This document shows, piece by piece, positions 43,673-53,800 of a stretch of DNA of 62,941 nucleotides. Both the position numbers and the translations under genes were made by a program. The stretch's first letter is position 1. The number at the start of each line of letters is the position of its first letter. The notes under the pieces were generated by a model. That model was given only the letters and a program-made list of their open reading frames with translations. It made no database searches and had not been told where the DNA came from. The stretch lies in contig NZ_RHHT01000053.1 of assembly GCF_003710985.1 (NCBI RefSeq), positions 1-62,941 of the forward strand, in the 5' to 3' direction. The DNA comes from Brevibacillus panacihumi. GTDB lineage: Bacteria > Bacillota > Bacilli > Brevibacillales > Brevibacillaceae.

Positions 43673-43681
43673 TGGTATAAT
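43673..43681 (+). promoter_or_regulatory. extended -10 promoter
   Basis: TGG-TATAAT is an extended -10 (TGn plus a perfect TATAAT). No good -35 accompanies it, as usual for this class. It implies that the next gene starts at 43716 and not at earlier in-frame codons. Confidence 0.5.
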
Positions 43682-43715
43682 GGAGGTTGTTTCAAGGGAT
43701 GGAGGGACAAAAAAG

Positions 43716-44072
43716 ATGCCGGAACCCATAGTGGATGTTCAGCCGGTGACTATGTCGTCACAGGCATTTTTACTATTATGCCGTTTGTTTGACGGCTGTT
43801 ATGACGAGTTGAAAGAAACGGAATCCTTGCATGAATTGATTGAGTCCATCGCGAATACCCTGCTGGCCGGAGTGGACACCCTGGAAAAACAGGAGAAAAA
43901 ACCTCGGACGATAACATTTCCCCTGACGCTGCAGCAATCCTTTTTCCTGCGCCGTTTGATCGTGGAAATGCTTGCACGCGCTCCACAAAAAGAAGATCGC
44001 ATGATGGAGTGGCTGCAAGAGTGTTTAGAAGCATTGTCTGGAGGTGGCGGGGGCGATGCGGCAAAGGCCTGA
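43716..44072 (+). CDS. hypothetical protein upstream of tenI
   Basis: A 118-residue, mostly helical soluble protein (SSQAFLLLCRLFDGCYDELK, ELIESIANTLLAGVDTLEKQ, FFLRRLIVEMLARAPQKEDR). ATG 43716 has GGAGGG nine bases upstream. Its 3' end overlaps tenI by 17 bases, so it is translationally coupled to the thiamine genes. No family recognised and no thiamine link other than position. Confidence 0.75.
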   Translation: MPEPIVDVQPVTMSSQAFLLLCRLFDGCYDELKETESLHELIESIANTLLAGVDTLEKQEKKPRTITFPLTLQQSFFLRRLIVEMLARAPQKEDRMMEWLQECLEALSGGGGGDAAKA

Positions 44073-44685
44073 GCTCCATGTGATCACCAGCGGCAAGCAG
44101 CCTCTGGAGGAGGTTTTGCGCATCGCGGAGCTGGCTTACGCAGGCGGGATGGACTATCTGCACATCAGGGAAAAGCAGCGAACGGCGCGCGAGTGTATGG
44201 ATTGGGCCATGGCCTTGTCTGGAGTCATGCCGCTTGATCGTCTCCTGATCAATGACCGGGTCGATGTAGCGTCGGCAGCAGGCTGCCGCGGGGCTCATCT
44301 CGCCTACCACAGCCTGACCGTCCAGGAGGCGAGGAGGGTCGTGCGGGATGACCAGTGGCTTGGCAGATCTGTTCACTCCTATGACGAGGCAGTAGCAGCA
44401 GAAGCAGAAGGCGCTGATTATTTGATCTACGGCCATGTGTATTCCAGTGCTTCCAAGCCGGGTCTCAAGCCGCGCGGCGTCGAGGAGCTGAAGCAAATCA
44501 CTGCGGCATTGCAGACGCCTGTCATCGGCATCGGAGGTGTGACGCCTGACAACGCCGTTGAGCTATTGAAGGCGGGCTGTGCAGGAGTAGCGGTACTTTC
44601 TGGCATTACGGCGGCAGATGATGTAAGACAGAACACGTCCGCCTATCGTCAGGCATTGGACCAATGGGAGGAGATCAGGAAATGA
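44056..44685 (+). CDS. tenI: thiazole tautomerase TenI
   Basis: A 209-residue TIM-barrel protein of the ThiE/TenI family. The stretch GRSVHSYDEAVAAEAEGADY, then LIYGHVYSSASKPGLKPRG, is the TenI form, with the histidine of SVHS being the catalytic residue of B. subtilis TenI. TenI aromatises the thiazole carboxylate tautomer in thiamine synthesis. GGAGGTGG precedes ATG. The stop overlaps the start of thiE (ATGA). The arrangement hypothetical-tenI-thiE without thiO, thiS or thiG in the window is incomplete for a thiazole operon. Confidence 0.88.
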   Translation: MRQRPELHVITSGKQPLEEVLRIAELAYAGGMDYLHIREKQRTARECMDWAMALSGVMPLDRLLINDRVDVASAAGCRGAHLAYHSLTVQEARRVVRDDQWLGRSVHSYDEAVAAEAEGADYLIYGHVYSSASKPGLKPRGVEELKQITAALQTPVIGIGGVTPDNAVELLKAGCAGVAVLSGITAADDVRQNTSAYRQALDQWEEIRK

Positions 44686-45344
44686 GAAATCGGGAAAAAC
44701 TGCGGCAAAAGCTTGGCGTTTATTTCGTGGTCGGCTCTCAGGATTGCGGTTTTTCAGTGGAGGAAACGCTGCGGATCAGCGAAGAGGCACTGCGCGGAGG
44801 TGCAGGCAGCCTGCAGCTGCGAGACAAAGGGAGCAGGCTCTCGGACGAAGAGCGTTTTGAATTGGCAAAAGCCTTGCAACGCTTATGCAAACAGTACGAC
44901 GCCCTGTATTTTGTCAATGACGATGTCGATCTGGCTATTCGGCTGCAAGCGGATGGCATTCATGTCGGCCAGGATGATATGGCATTGAGCGAGGTGCGCG
45001 CTGCTGTCGGTGAGAACATGTACATCGGTATCTCGGCAGGCAACGTGGAAGAAGCCATGGCAGCTAAAGCGGGCGGCGCTGATTGCCTGGGAGTCGGGGC
45101 CATGTTCGCTACAGCATCCAAAGCGGATGCTGGAGAGCCGATCGGACCTTCAGGCTTGCGGGCGATTCGGGAGGCAGTCGGAATAGATCTGCCGATTGTA
45201 GGAATCGGGGGAATTACTCTCGCCAATGCACCAGAAATCATGTCAGCCGGTGCTGACGGTGTAGCTGTCATCAGTGCGATCAGCCGTGCGGAATCGCCCC
45301 GGGAAGCCGCTGCATCGCTCGAGCGGATTGTATCTGCTGTCTAG
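44682..45344 (+). CDS. thiE: thiamine-phosphate synthase
   Basis: A 220-residue TIM-barrel enzyme that joins HMP-pyrophosphate and thiazole phosphate to thiamine phosphate. It has SLQLRDKGS, FVNDDVDLAIRLQADGIHVG and GQDD (pyrophosphate and Mg binding), LGVGAMFATASKADAGEPIG, and the phosphate-binding end VGIGGITLANAPEIM with GADGVAVISAI. The segment that often reads S-x-H-T after GIS or GVS here reads GISAGNVEEA. GGAGGAGA lies before ATG, and the gene is coupled to tenI. No TPP riboswitch was seen upstream of the operon. Confidence 0.9.
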   Translation: MRNREKLRQKLGVYFVVGSQDCGFSVEETLRISEEALRGGAGSLQLRDKGSRLSDEERFELAKALQRLCKQYDALYFVNDDVDLAIRLQADGIHVGQDDMALSEVRAAVGENMYIGISAGNVEEAMAAKAGGADCLGVGAMFATASKADAGEPIGPSGLRAIREAVGIDLPIVGIGGITLANAPEIMSAGADGVAVISAISRAESPREAAASLERIVSAV

Positions 45345-45427
45345 CACAGACACGTCCGTACATTCATATGGTACGATAAATAACGTGCAGGGGAGCTTGC
45401 AAACAGGCATCAAAGGTGGTGGAGACC

Positions 45428-46339
45428 ATGAAGAACCGGATCTATCGAATTGGATATGAGTGGGTCAGCAAACGGGAGTTGCTGGAACGTCTGACTCTGA
45501 ACGATAGCTCCTTGATCGAGCATAAGCGGTTGCACCCGAAGGCTGAGGATACGGAAGCGGAGGTCTCCCCGGAAGAGGAGCGTCACAAAGTGCTGATTCG
45601 CTGTCAACGCCGCCCGGGTGAATGGGTGACGTTCAACGGTCTGTACGAAGTGATGCATCGGGAGCCGATTCCTTGGATTGATTCTCCGCTCGAATACCAT
45701 CAATTTGGTTCCGAATTGATACCGGGAAACATCAGAAGGGAAAAAGCGCCCCAGGGAAGGATTCCTGCACATACAAAACTGCAAATCGCCGCGATCCGGC
45801 AGGATACGGTTTTTGTCACCGTCCCTGGCCATCCTTCGCGGCGCTATGAGATGTCATTGTCCCATGCCCGTTTTGCCAAGGATCATCCGAGTGAGCTGGA
45901 GTTGAAACTGCAAGTGTACGCCTATCCACCGAGACATGACATCTATGTGGACTGGCTGCTCAAGGAAGGACGGAAATCAGGGATCATTACCAGACCGAAT
46001 CAGGAGCGTGTAGAACGATCCGCTTTTCAAGTCTGGGATGAACTGCGAGTCGAATACGGCATCAGTGTGAGTGCGGCTCTCGTCGCTATTAAGCAGGCGT
46101 TGATCGTTCTGGACCGCGCCGGCGTCGAGACTGATTTTCCTTACCCGGTCCAGGAGCGTTCCGATTTGTCCTTGTTTAGTGATGCGGAGAGGGACGCTTT
46201 TTATTCCTATCACGCTGTACGATGCGCGATGGCTGCTGTCTCCGCTCTCCTTACGACAGATCCCAAGGAACCTTTGCAGGACATCCTTTTGCTTGATATC
46301 ATGCTGGAGCAACAAACCAACCGGAGACGTGATACCTGA
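45428..46339 (+). CDS. conserved hypothetical protein
   Basis: A 303-residue soluble protein, rich in Arg, Glu and Trp, without signal or membrane segments. Notable stretches are YRIGYEWVSKRELLERLTL, VTVPGHPSRRYEMSLSHARF and VYAYPPRHDIYVDWLLKEGR. I recognise no family. ATG 45428 follows GGTGGTGGAGA; GTG codons 9 and 12 bases upstream are alternatives. A terminator covers its stop codon. Function unknown. Confidence 0.75.
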   Translation: MKNRIYRIGYEWVSKRELLERLTLNDSSLIEHKRLHPKAEDTEAEVSPEEERHKVLIRCQRRPGEWVTFNGLYEVMHREPIPWIDSPLEYHQFGSELIPGNIRREKAPQGRIPAHTKLQIAAIRQDTVFVTVPGHPSRRYEMSLSHARFAKDHPSELELKLQVYAYPPRHDIYVDWLLKEGRKSGIITRPNQERVERSAFQVWDELRVEYGISVSAALVAIKQALIVLDRAGVETDFPYPVQERSDLSLFSDAERDAFYSYHAVRCAMAAVSALLTTDPKEPLQDILLLDIMLEQQTNRRRDT

Positions 46340-46353
46340 CGTCTCCGGTTTTT
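46319..46353 (+). terminator. Rho-independent terminator overlapping the stop codon
   Basis: AACCGGAGACGT pairs perfectly with ACGTCTCCGGTT; the loop contains the end of the upstream gene. A T run follows. Confidence 0.88.
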
Positions 46354-46435
46354 ATGCGTGGCGCAGCCAAGTTTTCTAATTCCAAGGAATGGCGTATACT
46401 AAACTAGTAAACAATCGAAAAAGGAAGTGCCGCAG

Positions 46436-46732
46436 ATGTATGTCTCGATGAATCGTTTAGTGGTTCCTGCAGATTATCAGTCTCACCTGGAACGCGCATT
46501 CTCGCAGGGAGGCGAGCGCATGAAGGACGTACCAGGGTTCAAGGAATTTTTATTCCTGGCTCCAGCCGAAGGCGACGAATACATCGTGTTCACGAAATGG
46601 GAAAGTGAACAGGACTTTCGCAACTGGACGGAGAGCGAAGCATTCAAGCGAGCTCACACTGGTACCAACCCGAATAGTCCGGTGAAATCCGACCTGCGCA
46701 ACTATGTTGTGAAAGCATTTGCGAACGCGTAA
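46436..46732 (+). CDS. IsdG/HmoA-like haem-degrading monooxygenase
   Basis: A 98-residue antibiotic-biosynthesis-monooxygenase-fold protein. The haem oxygenase residues of IsdG (N7, W67, H77) have equivalents N6 (MYVSMNRLVV), W64 (DFRNWTESEAF) and H74 (FKRAHTGTNP), so it is likely a haem-degrading enzyme that releases iron. ATG 46436 has AAGGAAG eight bases upstream. No haem-uptake genes are adjacent. A hairpin follows the stop. Confidence 0.82.
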   Translation: MYVSMNRLVVPADYQSHLERAFSQGGERMKDVPGFKEFLFLAPAEGDEYIVFTKWESEQDFRNWTESEAFKRAHTGTNPNSPVKSDLRNYVVKAFANA

Positions 46733-46743
46733 GAAATGGATAG

Positions 46744-46785
46744 GTGGCGTGATTTTTGATCCAGACAAAAAATCACGCCACTTTA
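46744..46785 (+). terminator. long inverted repeat, possible terminator
   Basis: GTGGCGTGATTTTT pairs with AAAAATCACGCCAC (14 bp) after the IsdG-like gene. Only three Ts follow, so termination is possible but not textbook. Confidence 0.55.
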
Positions 46786-46869
46786 CATTGGCCTAATTTT
46801 CGCGCAATATTAAAGGTATACATAAAAAAGATTGAAAATTCTGCTATGGGAATATGAGAAGAATGAATC

Positions 46870-48417
46870 ATGACAAAGGAGCCGGAGGCTTTGAATAAGC
46901 GAATATGGTCGGATCTTATGAAAATGGTCCCTGATATGACGGCAATGTCCCTGCATATTCTATCCCGACGTCTACCTTTTTCCCTGTACCATCCGGAGGA
47001 CAGAGGGAGGTTTGAATCCACGTTTTCCATATTTATCAAGTATTTGATTGAGGCGTTAGATACGGGGAAGCACAGCACATTGGAGCGCCAAGTCTATCGC
47101 TTTGTCAAAAAATACGGCTTGAAGGATACGCCGATCCTTTTCTATATCGAGCCGTTGCGTGTTTGTAGAGATGTGGTAATGGAACAGTTGCAAAAGCATG
47201 CGAACCAGCAGGCAGCCACCCCGGAGGATTTGTTGCGGTATGCGAACATCCAGCTCTCCTTGCATGAATTGTTCGATCTCTTGATGAATCGCATCTTGGA
47301 ATTATTCCCTCATTCACGTTTTCATCCGGCATCATCCTCGTTTCAGCCCTTCCTTCTGCCATCAGTAGAGGAATCCGAAGCACATGTGATCCTGCGCGGG
47401 GTCTTCCAGTTGATCATGCAGTCAAACGAGATGGCCGTTCTGATTATCGATCATCGCCTGAATGTGCTGGAGATTAATCCGCTGTTTGGAAAAATGTTCG
47501 GAATTGACAGGGATCAGATCAGGGGAAAATGCGTGGATGAGGTCATACAGTTCGATGAAAGCGATCGATATATACAATGGGTGATAGAACGCGGAGAATC
47601 CGGCCATTACCTGCTCGAGCATCAGGGAAGGTGGCTGACGATCAGCACATGTCCGATCGCTCATGAGGATCGTATATATGGTGCTATGGCTGTGGTAAGG
47701 AATCTCGAGGCTTCGCAACAAAATGAAGAGGAAATGACGAGGAGCGAAGCACTCGCTTCAGTAGGGCAGCTAGCTGCTGGCATGGCCCATGAGATTCGCA
47801 ATCCGTTGACGTCCATAAAAGGCTTTATCCAGTTATTGCGCGAGCAGCAGGATCATCAGTTTCGCGATACGTACTACTCCGTCATCTTGATGGAAGTGGA
47901 GCGAATCAATGAGCTGTTAAATGACGTACTTGTCCTGGCGCGCTACCGCGATAGCCATATTGTCTCCGAACCGTTCCCGGTTTTGGAGGAGCTGCACAGT
48001 GTCGTTCGTTTGCTGGAACCCGAAGCGAATCGCAGGGGGATCCGCCTGGAGGTCGAGGCGACAGAAGGCAATTGGCAGGTAAAAGGGCATCGGGCGCGAA
48101 TGAAACAGGTTTTTCTTAACCTTCTGAAAAATGCATTGGAAGCCATTCATTTCGGAGGACAACTAGTCTTGGTCCAGGTGCGCGTCACTGGGAAAGATAT
48201 TGTTTTTACGATTGAAGATGATGGGCCTGGCCTTTCAGATGAAATCAAAAAGAATTTGTTCATTCCTTTTTATACGACGAAAGCAGAAGGAACCGGTCTG
48301 GGATTGTCGATGACTCAGCGAATCATCGCGGATCATGGGGGGAGGATATCAGCGGACAATTCCGCTCGTCTAGGCGGCGCCCGATTTGAAGTAAGGCTTC
48401 CCCTGGTTCGGGAGTGA
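46870..48417 (+). CDS. soluble PAS-domain histidine kinase, sporulation-kinase type
   Basis: A 515-residue kinase without membrane segments. The first ~165 residues are helical and unassigned (SIFIKYLIEALDTGKHSTLE), possibly a globin-sensor-like or RsbRD-like bundle. A PAS domain follows (about 175-280; MAVLIIDHRLNVLEINPLFG). The HisKA domain has H307 in GMAHEIRNPLTSIKGF. The HATPase domain has NLLKNALEAI, DDGPGLS and GTGLGLSM. This is the same H-box class as the kinase at 339-1751. No cognate response regulator is adjacent in the same direction; the minus-strand pair downstream is of another family. A weak SigH-like sequence is upstream. The ribosome binding site is poor. Confidence 0.9.
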   Translation: MTKEPEALNKRIWSDLMKMVPDMTAMSLHILSRRLPFSLYHPEDRGRFESTFSIFIKYLIEALDTGKHSTLERQVYRFVKKYGLKDTPILFYIEPLRVCRDVVMEQLQKHANQQAATPEDLLRYANIQLSLHELFDLLMNRILELFPHSRFHPASSSFQPFLLPSVEESEAHVILRGVFQLIMQSNEMAVLIIDHRLNVLEINPLFGKMFGIDRDQIRGKCVDEVIQFDESDRYIQWVIERGESGHYLLEHQGRWLTISTCPIAHEDRIYGAMAVVRNLEASQQNEEEMTRSEALASVGQLAAGMAHEIRNPLTSIKGFIQLLREQQDHQFRDTYYSVILMEVERINELLNDVLVLARYRDSHIVSEPFPVLEELHSVVRLLEPEANRRGIRLEVEATEGNWQVKGHRARMKQVFLNLLKNALEAIHFGGQLVLVQVRVTGKDIVFTIEDDGPGLSDEIKKNLFIPFYTTKAEGTGLGLSMTQRIIADHGGRISADNSARLGGARFEVRLPLVRE

Positions 48418-48438
48418 CCATTTTTCGGACATGCTGAA

Positions 48439-48500
48439 AAAATCGCCGATTTTGAGGTGGAGTGTAGCGCTTCCAACATCAAAAGAGGCGATTTTCTTTT
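48439..48500. terminator. candidate bidirectional terminator
   Basis: AAAATCGCC (48439-48447) and GGCGATTTT (48487-48495) form a 9-bp stem around a 39-base loop, with T-rich exits on both sides. It lies between the convergent kinase and response-regulator genes. The long loop makes it weaker than most. Confidence 0.5.
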
Positions 48501-48537
48501 TATAAGCGCAGAACCAACTTTCGGCAAAAGAAAGGTG

Positions 48538-49227
48538 TTACTTGACGAGGCGGTGGCGGAGAGCTTTTGCCACCGCTTGCGTACGGTCCTCGACACCCAT
48601 CTTGTGCAGGATGCGATGCACATGCGTTTTGACGGTTCCTTCCGAGATGTACAAGTTTTGTGCGATCTGATCATTGCGATATCCATATGCAAGCTGTTGC
48701 AGGACGTCCAGCTCTCGTTCAGTGAGCTCATCCAGCAGGAATGACTGATCGACGGCGCTCTCCACTTGATTGCGCGAAGAGTGCAAGACCTCCGCGAGAG
48801 CTTTGGCGGCCGTAACCGTATGAAAGAGGGCTTCTCCTTGATTGGCTCGCCGGATTAAATCAAGCATTTCCTGTGAATCGGCATCTTTGAGCATATACCC
48901 AACAGCTCCGGCGCGGATCCCTTCCACGACATAGTTATGGTTGTCGAAGGTGGTAAGGATCAACACCTTGATTTCCGGATGCATCTGGACAATTTCTTTT
49001 GTCGCCTGGATACCGGATTTCTTCGGCATTTGCACATCCATCAAGACCACGTCTGGAGCGAGGGTGGAGACCAGCTCCACAGCTTCTACTCCATCAGATG
49101 CCTCGCCGATCACTTCCATGTCCGGCTGCATCTGAATGACGTATCCGAGCCCTTGGCGGATCATGTTTTGGTCATCGACGAGTATGACCTTTATCTTAGA
49201 AGGATTGCTTGCTTCGCCCATTTGCAT
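48538..49227 (-). CDS. NarL/LiaR-type response regulator
   Basis: A 229-residue regulator. The receiver has DD18-19, phospho-site D64 in VVLMDVQMP and the LKDAD lysine. The C-terminal LuxR-type HTH contains LTERELDVLQQLAYGYRNDQ then YISEGTVKTHVHRI. ATG 49227 with GGAGAGGAG upstream is chosen; it lies inside the end of the sensor kinase gene (32-base overlap). The partner is the DesK-type kinase. The pair is divergent from an RND pump, a likely target. Confidence 0.93.
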   Translation of the reverse strand: MQMGEASNPSKIKVILVDDQNMIRQGLGYVIQMQPDMEVIGEASDGVEAVELVSTLAPDVVLMDVQMPKKSGIQATKEIVQMHPEIKVLILTTFDNHNYVVEGIRAGAVGYMLKDADSQEMLDLIRRANQGEALFHTVTAAKALAEVLHSSRNQVESAVDQSFLLDELTERELDVLQQLAYGYRNDQIAQNLYISEGTVKTHVHRILHKMGVEDRTQAVAKALRHRLVK

Positions 49228-50428
49228 TCTGCTCCTCTCCAGGTGGAATTTCCCCAATTTTGGTCGGAATTGTCACTTCCAATTGAAATCCATGGGGTTC
49301 ACGGATAAAATAGGAAAGTGCTCCATTCAGCATTTCGATTCTCTCCTGAATGCCAGTCAGTCCAAAGCCAGGCTGGATTTTATTGTCTCTCGTAATCGAG
49401 CCGTCGTCCTTGACGCATAGACGAATGTCTTTTTCGCGCATCTCGACGATCACCTGCAAATGCTTGGCATCGGAATGCCGCAGCGTATTGGTTATCGCCT
49501 CCTGCAAAATGCGGTAGAGCGAGATGGTAATTTGCTGAGGAAGCGGAACCTCCAGCTCTTCGGTGACGATCTCCACCTGTAGCCCGGTATGCTTTTCCAC
49601 CTGGGAGACCAGAGCGCGCAGAGGATTTAATCCCAGCCAGGTGTTGTCGCTTGCCAATGTATGGACAGAGGAGCGGATGTCCTCCAGGCTTTGCTTGGCT
49701 ACTCCCAGCATATTTTGGACCGCTTCCTGTGCTTGTGGAGGCCCTTCATGCAGCATGTACTTGAGCGCGTGTAGCTGGACGATCAAGGAAGTCAGACTAT
49801 GACCCAATGCATCGTGTATATCTCGCGCTATTCGTGTGCGCTCCTCGAGCACAGCGATCTGCATGGTATCGATTGCGGCTTCCTGCAATTGACGATGCGC
49901 TTCCTGCAGATCCCCGTGAGCTTTTTGGAGTTCCTGGTAATGGAGCTGGCTCGCTTCATACGCTTCATTCTGTATGCGGTAGCCTCTGGCGCCGATGTAA
50001 CAACCGCTGTATGAGAGAATAAAGGAAACGATATGCTGAATCCGCAAGTCTGTATCGAAAATGAGCAGCAAGGTCGCAACGATCGCAAAAAAGGTTGCGT
50101 ACAGAATCGAGCGTTTGGTTCCGATATTATAGCCGATAAAAATGGCGAGCGGCATCATCATTCCGTATGCTTCTCCGCCTACAAGGAGTCCTTTTAAAAG
50201 AGAGAAAATGCCAATGGCGACTGCGATCAGTTCCGCCCAATACGATTTCCAATTTTTTTTGGGAAACCAAAACAAAAAAATGTAACTTATGAATAGGACA
50301 ATCGTAATAGAAAATTGGAGCGGCGTTTCCCTCATAAAGGATTCGGGAAGCAAGGCTAATACGATCAAGATGGTGAACCAAATGATCAAAATTCGTTTTT
50401 GAAGAGCGTCTTTTATCCCCTTCAGCAA
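49196..50428 (-). CDS. DesK/LiaS-type membrane histidine kinase
   Basis: A 410-residue sensor with about five or six membrane segments in the first ~145 residues and no large external domain (ILIIWFTILIVLALLP, ITIVLFISYIFLFWF, ELIAVAIGIFSLLKGLLVGG and more). A coiled coil follows (about 150-190). The HisKA_3 motif is RTRIARDIHDALGHSLTSL, with phospho-acceptor H205. The HATPase domain contains LYRILQEAITNTLRHSDA and PGFGLTGIQERI. This intramembrane-sensing architecture often reports on membrane stress or lipophilic drugs. TTG start with TAGGA upstream. Divergent from the RND genes. Confidence 0.92.
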   Translation of the reverse strand: MLKGIKDALQKRILIIWFTILIVLALLPESFMRETPLQFSITIVLFISYIFLFWFPKKNWKSYWAELIAVAIGIFSLLKGLLVGGEAYGMMMPLAIFIGYNIGTKRSILYATFFAIVATLLLIFDTDLRIQHIVSFILSYSGCYIGARGYRIQNEAYEASQLHYQELQKAHGDLQEAHRQLQEAAIDTMQIAVLEERTRIARDIHDALGHSLTSLIVQLHALKYMLHEGPPQAQEAVQNMLGVAKQSLEDIRSSVHTLASDNTWLGLNPLRALVSQVEKHTGLQVEIVTEELEVPLPQQITISLYRILQEAITNTLRHSDAKHLQVIVEMREKDIRLCVKDDGSITRDNKIQPGFGLTGIQERIEMLNGALSYFIREPHGFQLEVTIPTKIGEIPPGEEQNANGRSKQSF

Positions 50429-50837
50429 AGAGATTTCCTACTTTCTTTCGCTGTATTATACACCCAATTTCATTCTAGCATGGGGTGTCATCTATCTCTA
50501 GATAGATACCCGAGACAAATATACAGCCATGTGATAGATTTCACTTTTCCCTTCGATGGTTAGAATGAAAAAGGAAATGAAGCACCTTATCCCTGGCATT
50601 CGTATGACTTTTTTCGTTCATATGGCGGGGACGAGGCCTTGCAAGTCTGCGTCGTTGCGTCGCAGGCGTGTCTTTATTTTGTGTAAACGGGGTTGATGAA
50701 TGGTTGCGGGTTTGATGAAAGGAAGAGAAGAGATCGGAATCTCACGCTGGTACATACTCTTCTTGCAGACACGTGCCATTTTCATTACATGCAACAAGCA
50801 TCCAAGCAACAAGCTGATTGGGAAGAGGTGAGTGGTA
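50429..50837. other. divergent regulatory region between the two-component genes and the RND pump
   Basis: This 409-base region has no convincing gene. It contains ATCTATC-TCTA-GATAGAT (50490-50507), an inverted repeat with 7-base arms close to the kinase side, a candidate binding site for the NarL-type regulator. Clear SigA hexamers were not identified. Confidence 0.4.
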
Positions 50838-53800
50838 GTGAATGTGTCCGAGTTATCGATTAAACGCCCCGTACTAATGATCATGCTGACGGTGGCCATG
50901 ATGATTTTTGGCTTCGTATCGCTTCCACGCTTGGCGATTGACCTGATGCCGGAATTGAACTTTCCGGTAGCTGTCGTGGTAACTTCCGTTGACGGCGCAT
51001 CCCCAAGCGAGGTAGAGAAGCTGGTCACCAAGCCGATTGAAAATGCACTTGGTACTGTGGCGAATCTGGACTCGATTCAATCCGTATCCATCGAAGGAGC
51101 TTCACAGGTTATCCTGATGTTCAATTGGGGAACCGATCTGGATATGGCAACACTGGACATGCGCGAAAAAGTGGACCAGGTTCGAGGAGCATTGCCTGAT
51201 TCCGCAAGATCGCCGCGCGTGTTGCGGATTGACCCTAACAGCATGCCGATCATCACCTTTGCTGTTACGGGAGAAGATGATGTAAACCGCCTGAAGGATT
51301 TGACGGAAGATCTGATCCAATCCCGCCTGGAGCGTATTGACGGTGTAGCGTCTGCTTCGCTCAGCGGTGGTCAGAGCCGCGTCATTGATATCGTCGTTGA
51401 TCCTGCCAAGTTGTCCGCCTATGGACTGACATTGGATCAACTTTCACAAGCCTTGAGTGCGAGCAACCTGTCCGGTTCCGGCGGTATTGTTCGCGAGGGT
51501 GACGAAAAACTGAGCATCCGCGTTCAAGGCGAATACGCCAACGTGGAGCAAATCGCCCTGACTCCCATCAATGTCGGGGGCAATTCGATCCGTTTGAGCG
51601 ATATCGCGCAAGTCAATGATACGCGCGAGCCGGTCAGCCAGATCAGCTATGTAAATGGAAAGCCTAGTCTGGGAATTTCTATTATTAAAGCATCTGGCGG
51701 AAATACAATCGAAGTAGCAGATCAAGTCAAGAAAGAAATGGAAAAGATCAAGGCCGAGCTGCCGGAGAATATCGAAGTCATCATGACGATGGATACCTCC
51801 ACCTACATCAAGGACTCGATCTATACCACAGCAGAGCATGCCTTGCTGGGTGGCGGGATCGGGATGATCCTGTTGTTCTTCTTCCTTGGCAGTCTTCAGT
51901 CCATGCTGGTGGCAGTCATTGTTCTTCCTGTCTCCATCGTAGCGACATTCCTGTTGATGTATATGACGGGACAGACGATCAACCTGATCTCCTTGTCCGG
52001 TTTGACGCTAGGTCTGGGGTCATTGATTGACTTTGCGGTCGTTATGCTGGAAAACATTTTCCGTCAGCGGGAACAGGGAAAAGGCATGATGGAAGCCGCA
52101 CTGATTGGTTCCAAAGAAGTAGGTACCGCCGTTATGGCATCCGCCTTGGCTCAGATTTGCGTATTCTTGCCAATCGCGATGACTGAGGGGATTGCTGCCG
52201 AATTGTTCGGGCCGCTTGCTTTGACCGTCGTGTATTCGCATATTGCGGCATTGGTTTTCTCCCTCTTGCTGGTGCCAATGCTGAGCTCGCGCATTTTGAA
52301 GAAAGTGCCGGATCATGGAGAAATCAAAAATTACCGGGGCATCAATCCTGTAATCTGGTTCAACATCGGATTCAAAAAATTGGAAAAAGCATACCGAGTC
52401 GTGTTGAAATGGGCATTGGGTCATCGTAAAACGGTGATGATTTCCTCTGTCGTTCTGATGGTAGGCTCCCTTGCCCTGACACCGATGATCGGGGCCGAAT
52501 TCATCCCGGCTATGGACGAAGGCCAGGTTAATGTTTCCATCAAGATGCCGAATGGTACTGTTTTGGCCGAGACGGAGAAGGTTGCCAAACAAGTGGAAGA
52601 GATTGTGAATACAGTCCCCGAGAAGGATATCGTCTCGACATCCATCGGCAGCAGCGGTTCACCGCTGGCAAGCTCGCTCTCGTCCCATATGGCAAGCGTG
52701 ACGCTCACGCTGGTCGATGTTACGGAAAGACAGCGTTCTTCCGATGCTATTGCGATTGAATTGCGTCAAAAGCTGCAAAACATCGCGGGTCCTGAAATCA
52801 CTGTAAGTGCCAGCCAATCGATGTCGACCGGTTCGCCGATCCAGGTAAACCTGTCGGGTGACGATCTGGATGTGCTGCGGGACATCAGTGACATCATCAA
52901 AGGCGAAATCGAAACCATCCCTGGTACGACCAACGTGTCTACAAGCCTGCAGGCATCGCTCAAAGAGTTTGAAGTGAAGGTAGATGCCCAAAAAGCCAGT
53001 ATGTATGGGCTGACTACCGGTCAAATCCTGTCCAGCGTACGCACGTCCTTCCAGGGACAGACCGTCACGAAATACCGTACGGGTGATGACGAAATTGATG
53101 TCAAACTGAAGCTTCCTGAAGAATACCAGGAGGACATCAACTACCTGAACAACTTGCGGATCTCCGCGCCAGGCGGAGCGCAAATCGCTCTGTCATCTGT
53201 GGCGACCATCAGCAAGGTAGATATCCCGGTTTCCATCAACCGGACGAATCTGACGCGTCAAGTGAGCATTACAAGTGATCTGGAAGGCAGAGACTTGAAT
53301 TCGGTCAGTACGGAAATTCAAGCGAAATTGGCAAATCTGAACCTTCCTGACGGATATAAGATTGATTTTGGCGGACAGAGTGAAGATATGATGGAATCCT
53401 TCGCCAGCTTGGGTCTAGCAGTACTCTTGTCTGTCGTATTGCTTTACATGGTAATGGCTGCGCAGTTTGAATCCTTGTACAGTCCGTTTATCATCATGTT
53501 CTCGGTTCCGCCGACCATTTCCGGCGTATTGCTTGGCTTGCTGGTGACGGGAACTCCAATCAGCGTGTCCGTCTTTATCGGATACATCCTCCTGATTGGT
53601 CTGGTTGTGAACAACGCCATCGTCATGATCGACTATGTCAATCAGCTGCGTGCAAAAGGCTGGGAGATGTCAGAAGCCTTGCTGCATGCTGCTCCGGTTC
53701 GTCTGCGTCCGATCTTGATGACGACACTGACAACGATTCTGGCAATCGGACCACTCGCGTTTGCTGGCGGTTCTGGTACAGAGACGCAGGCACCGATGGC

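Noticed and set aside
43575..44055. TPP riboswitch upstream of tenI-thiE
   Set aside because: I looked for the THI-box core but saw no CTGAGA and paired ACCTGA-like elements in the right order; not called.
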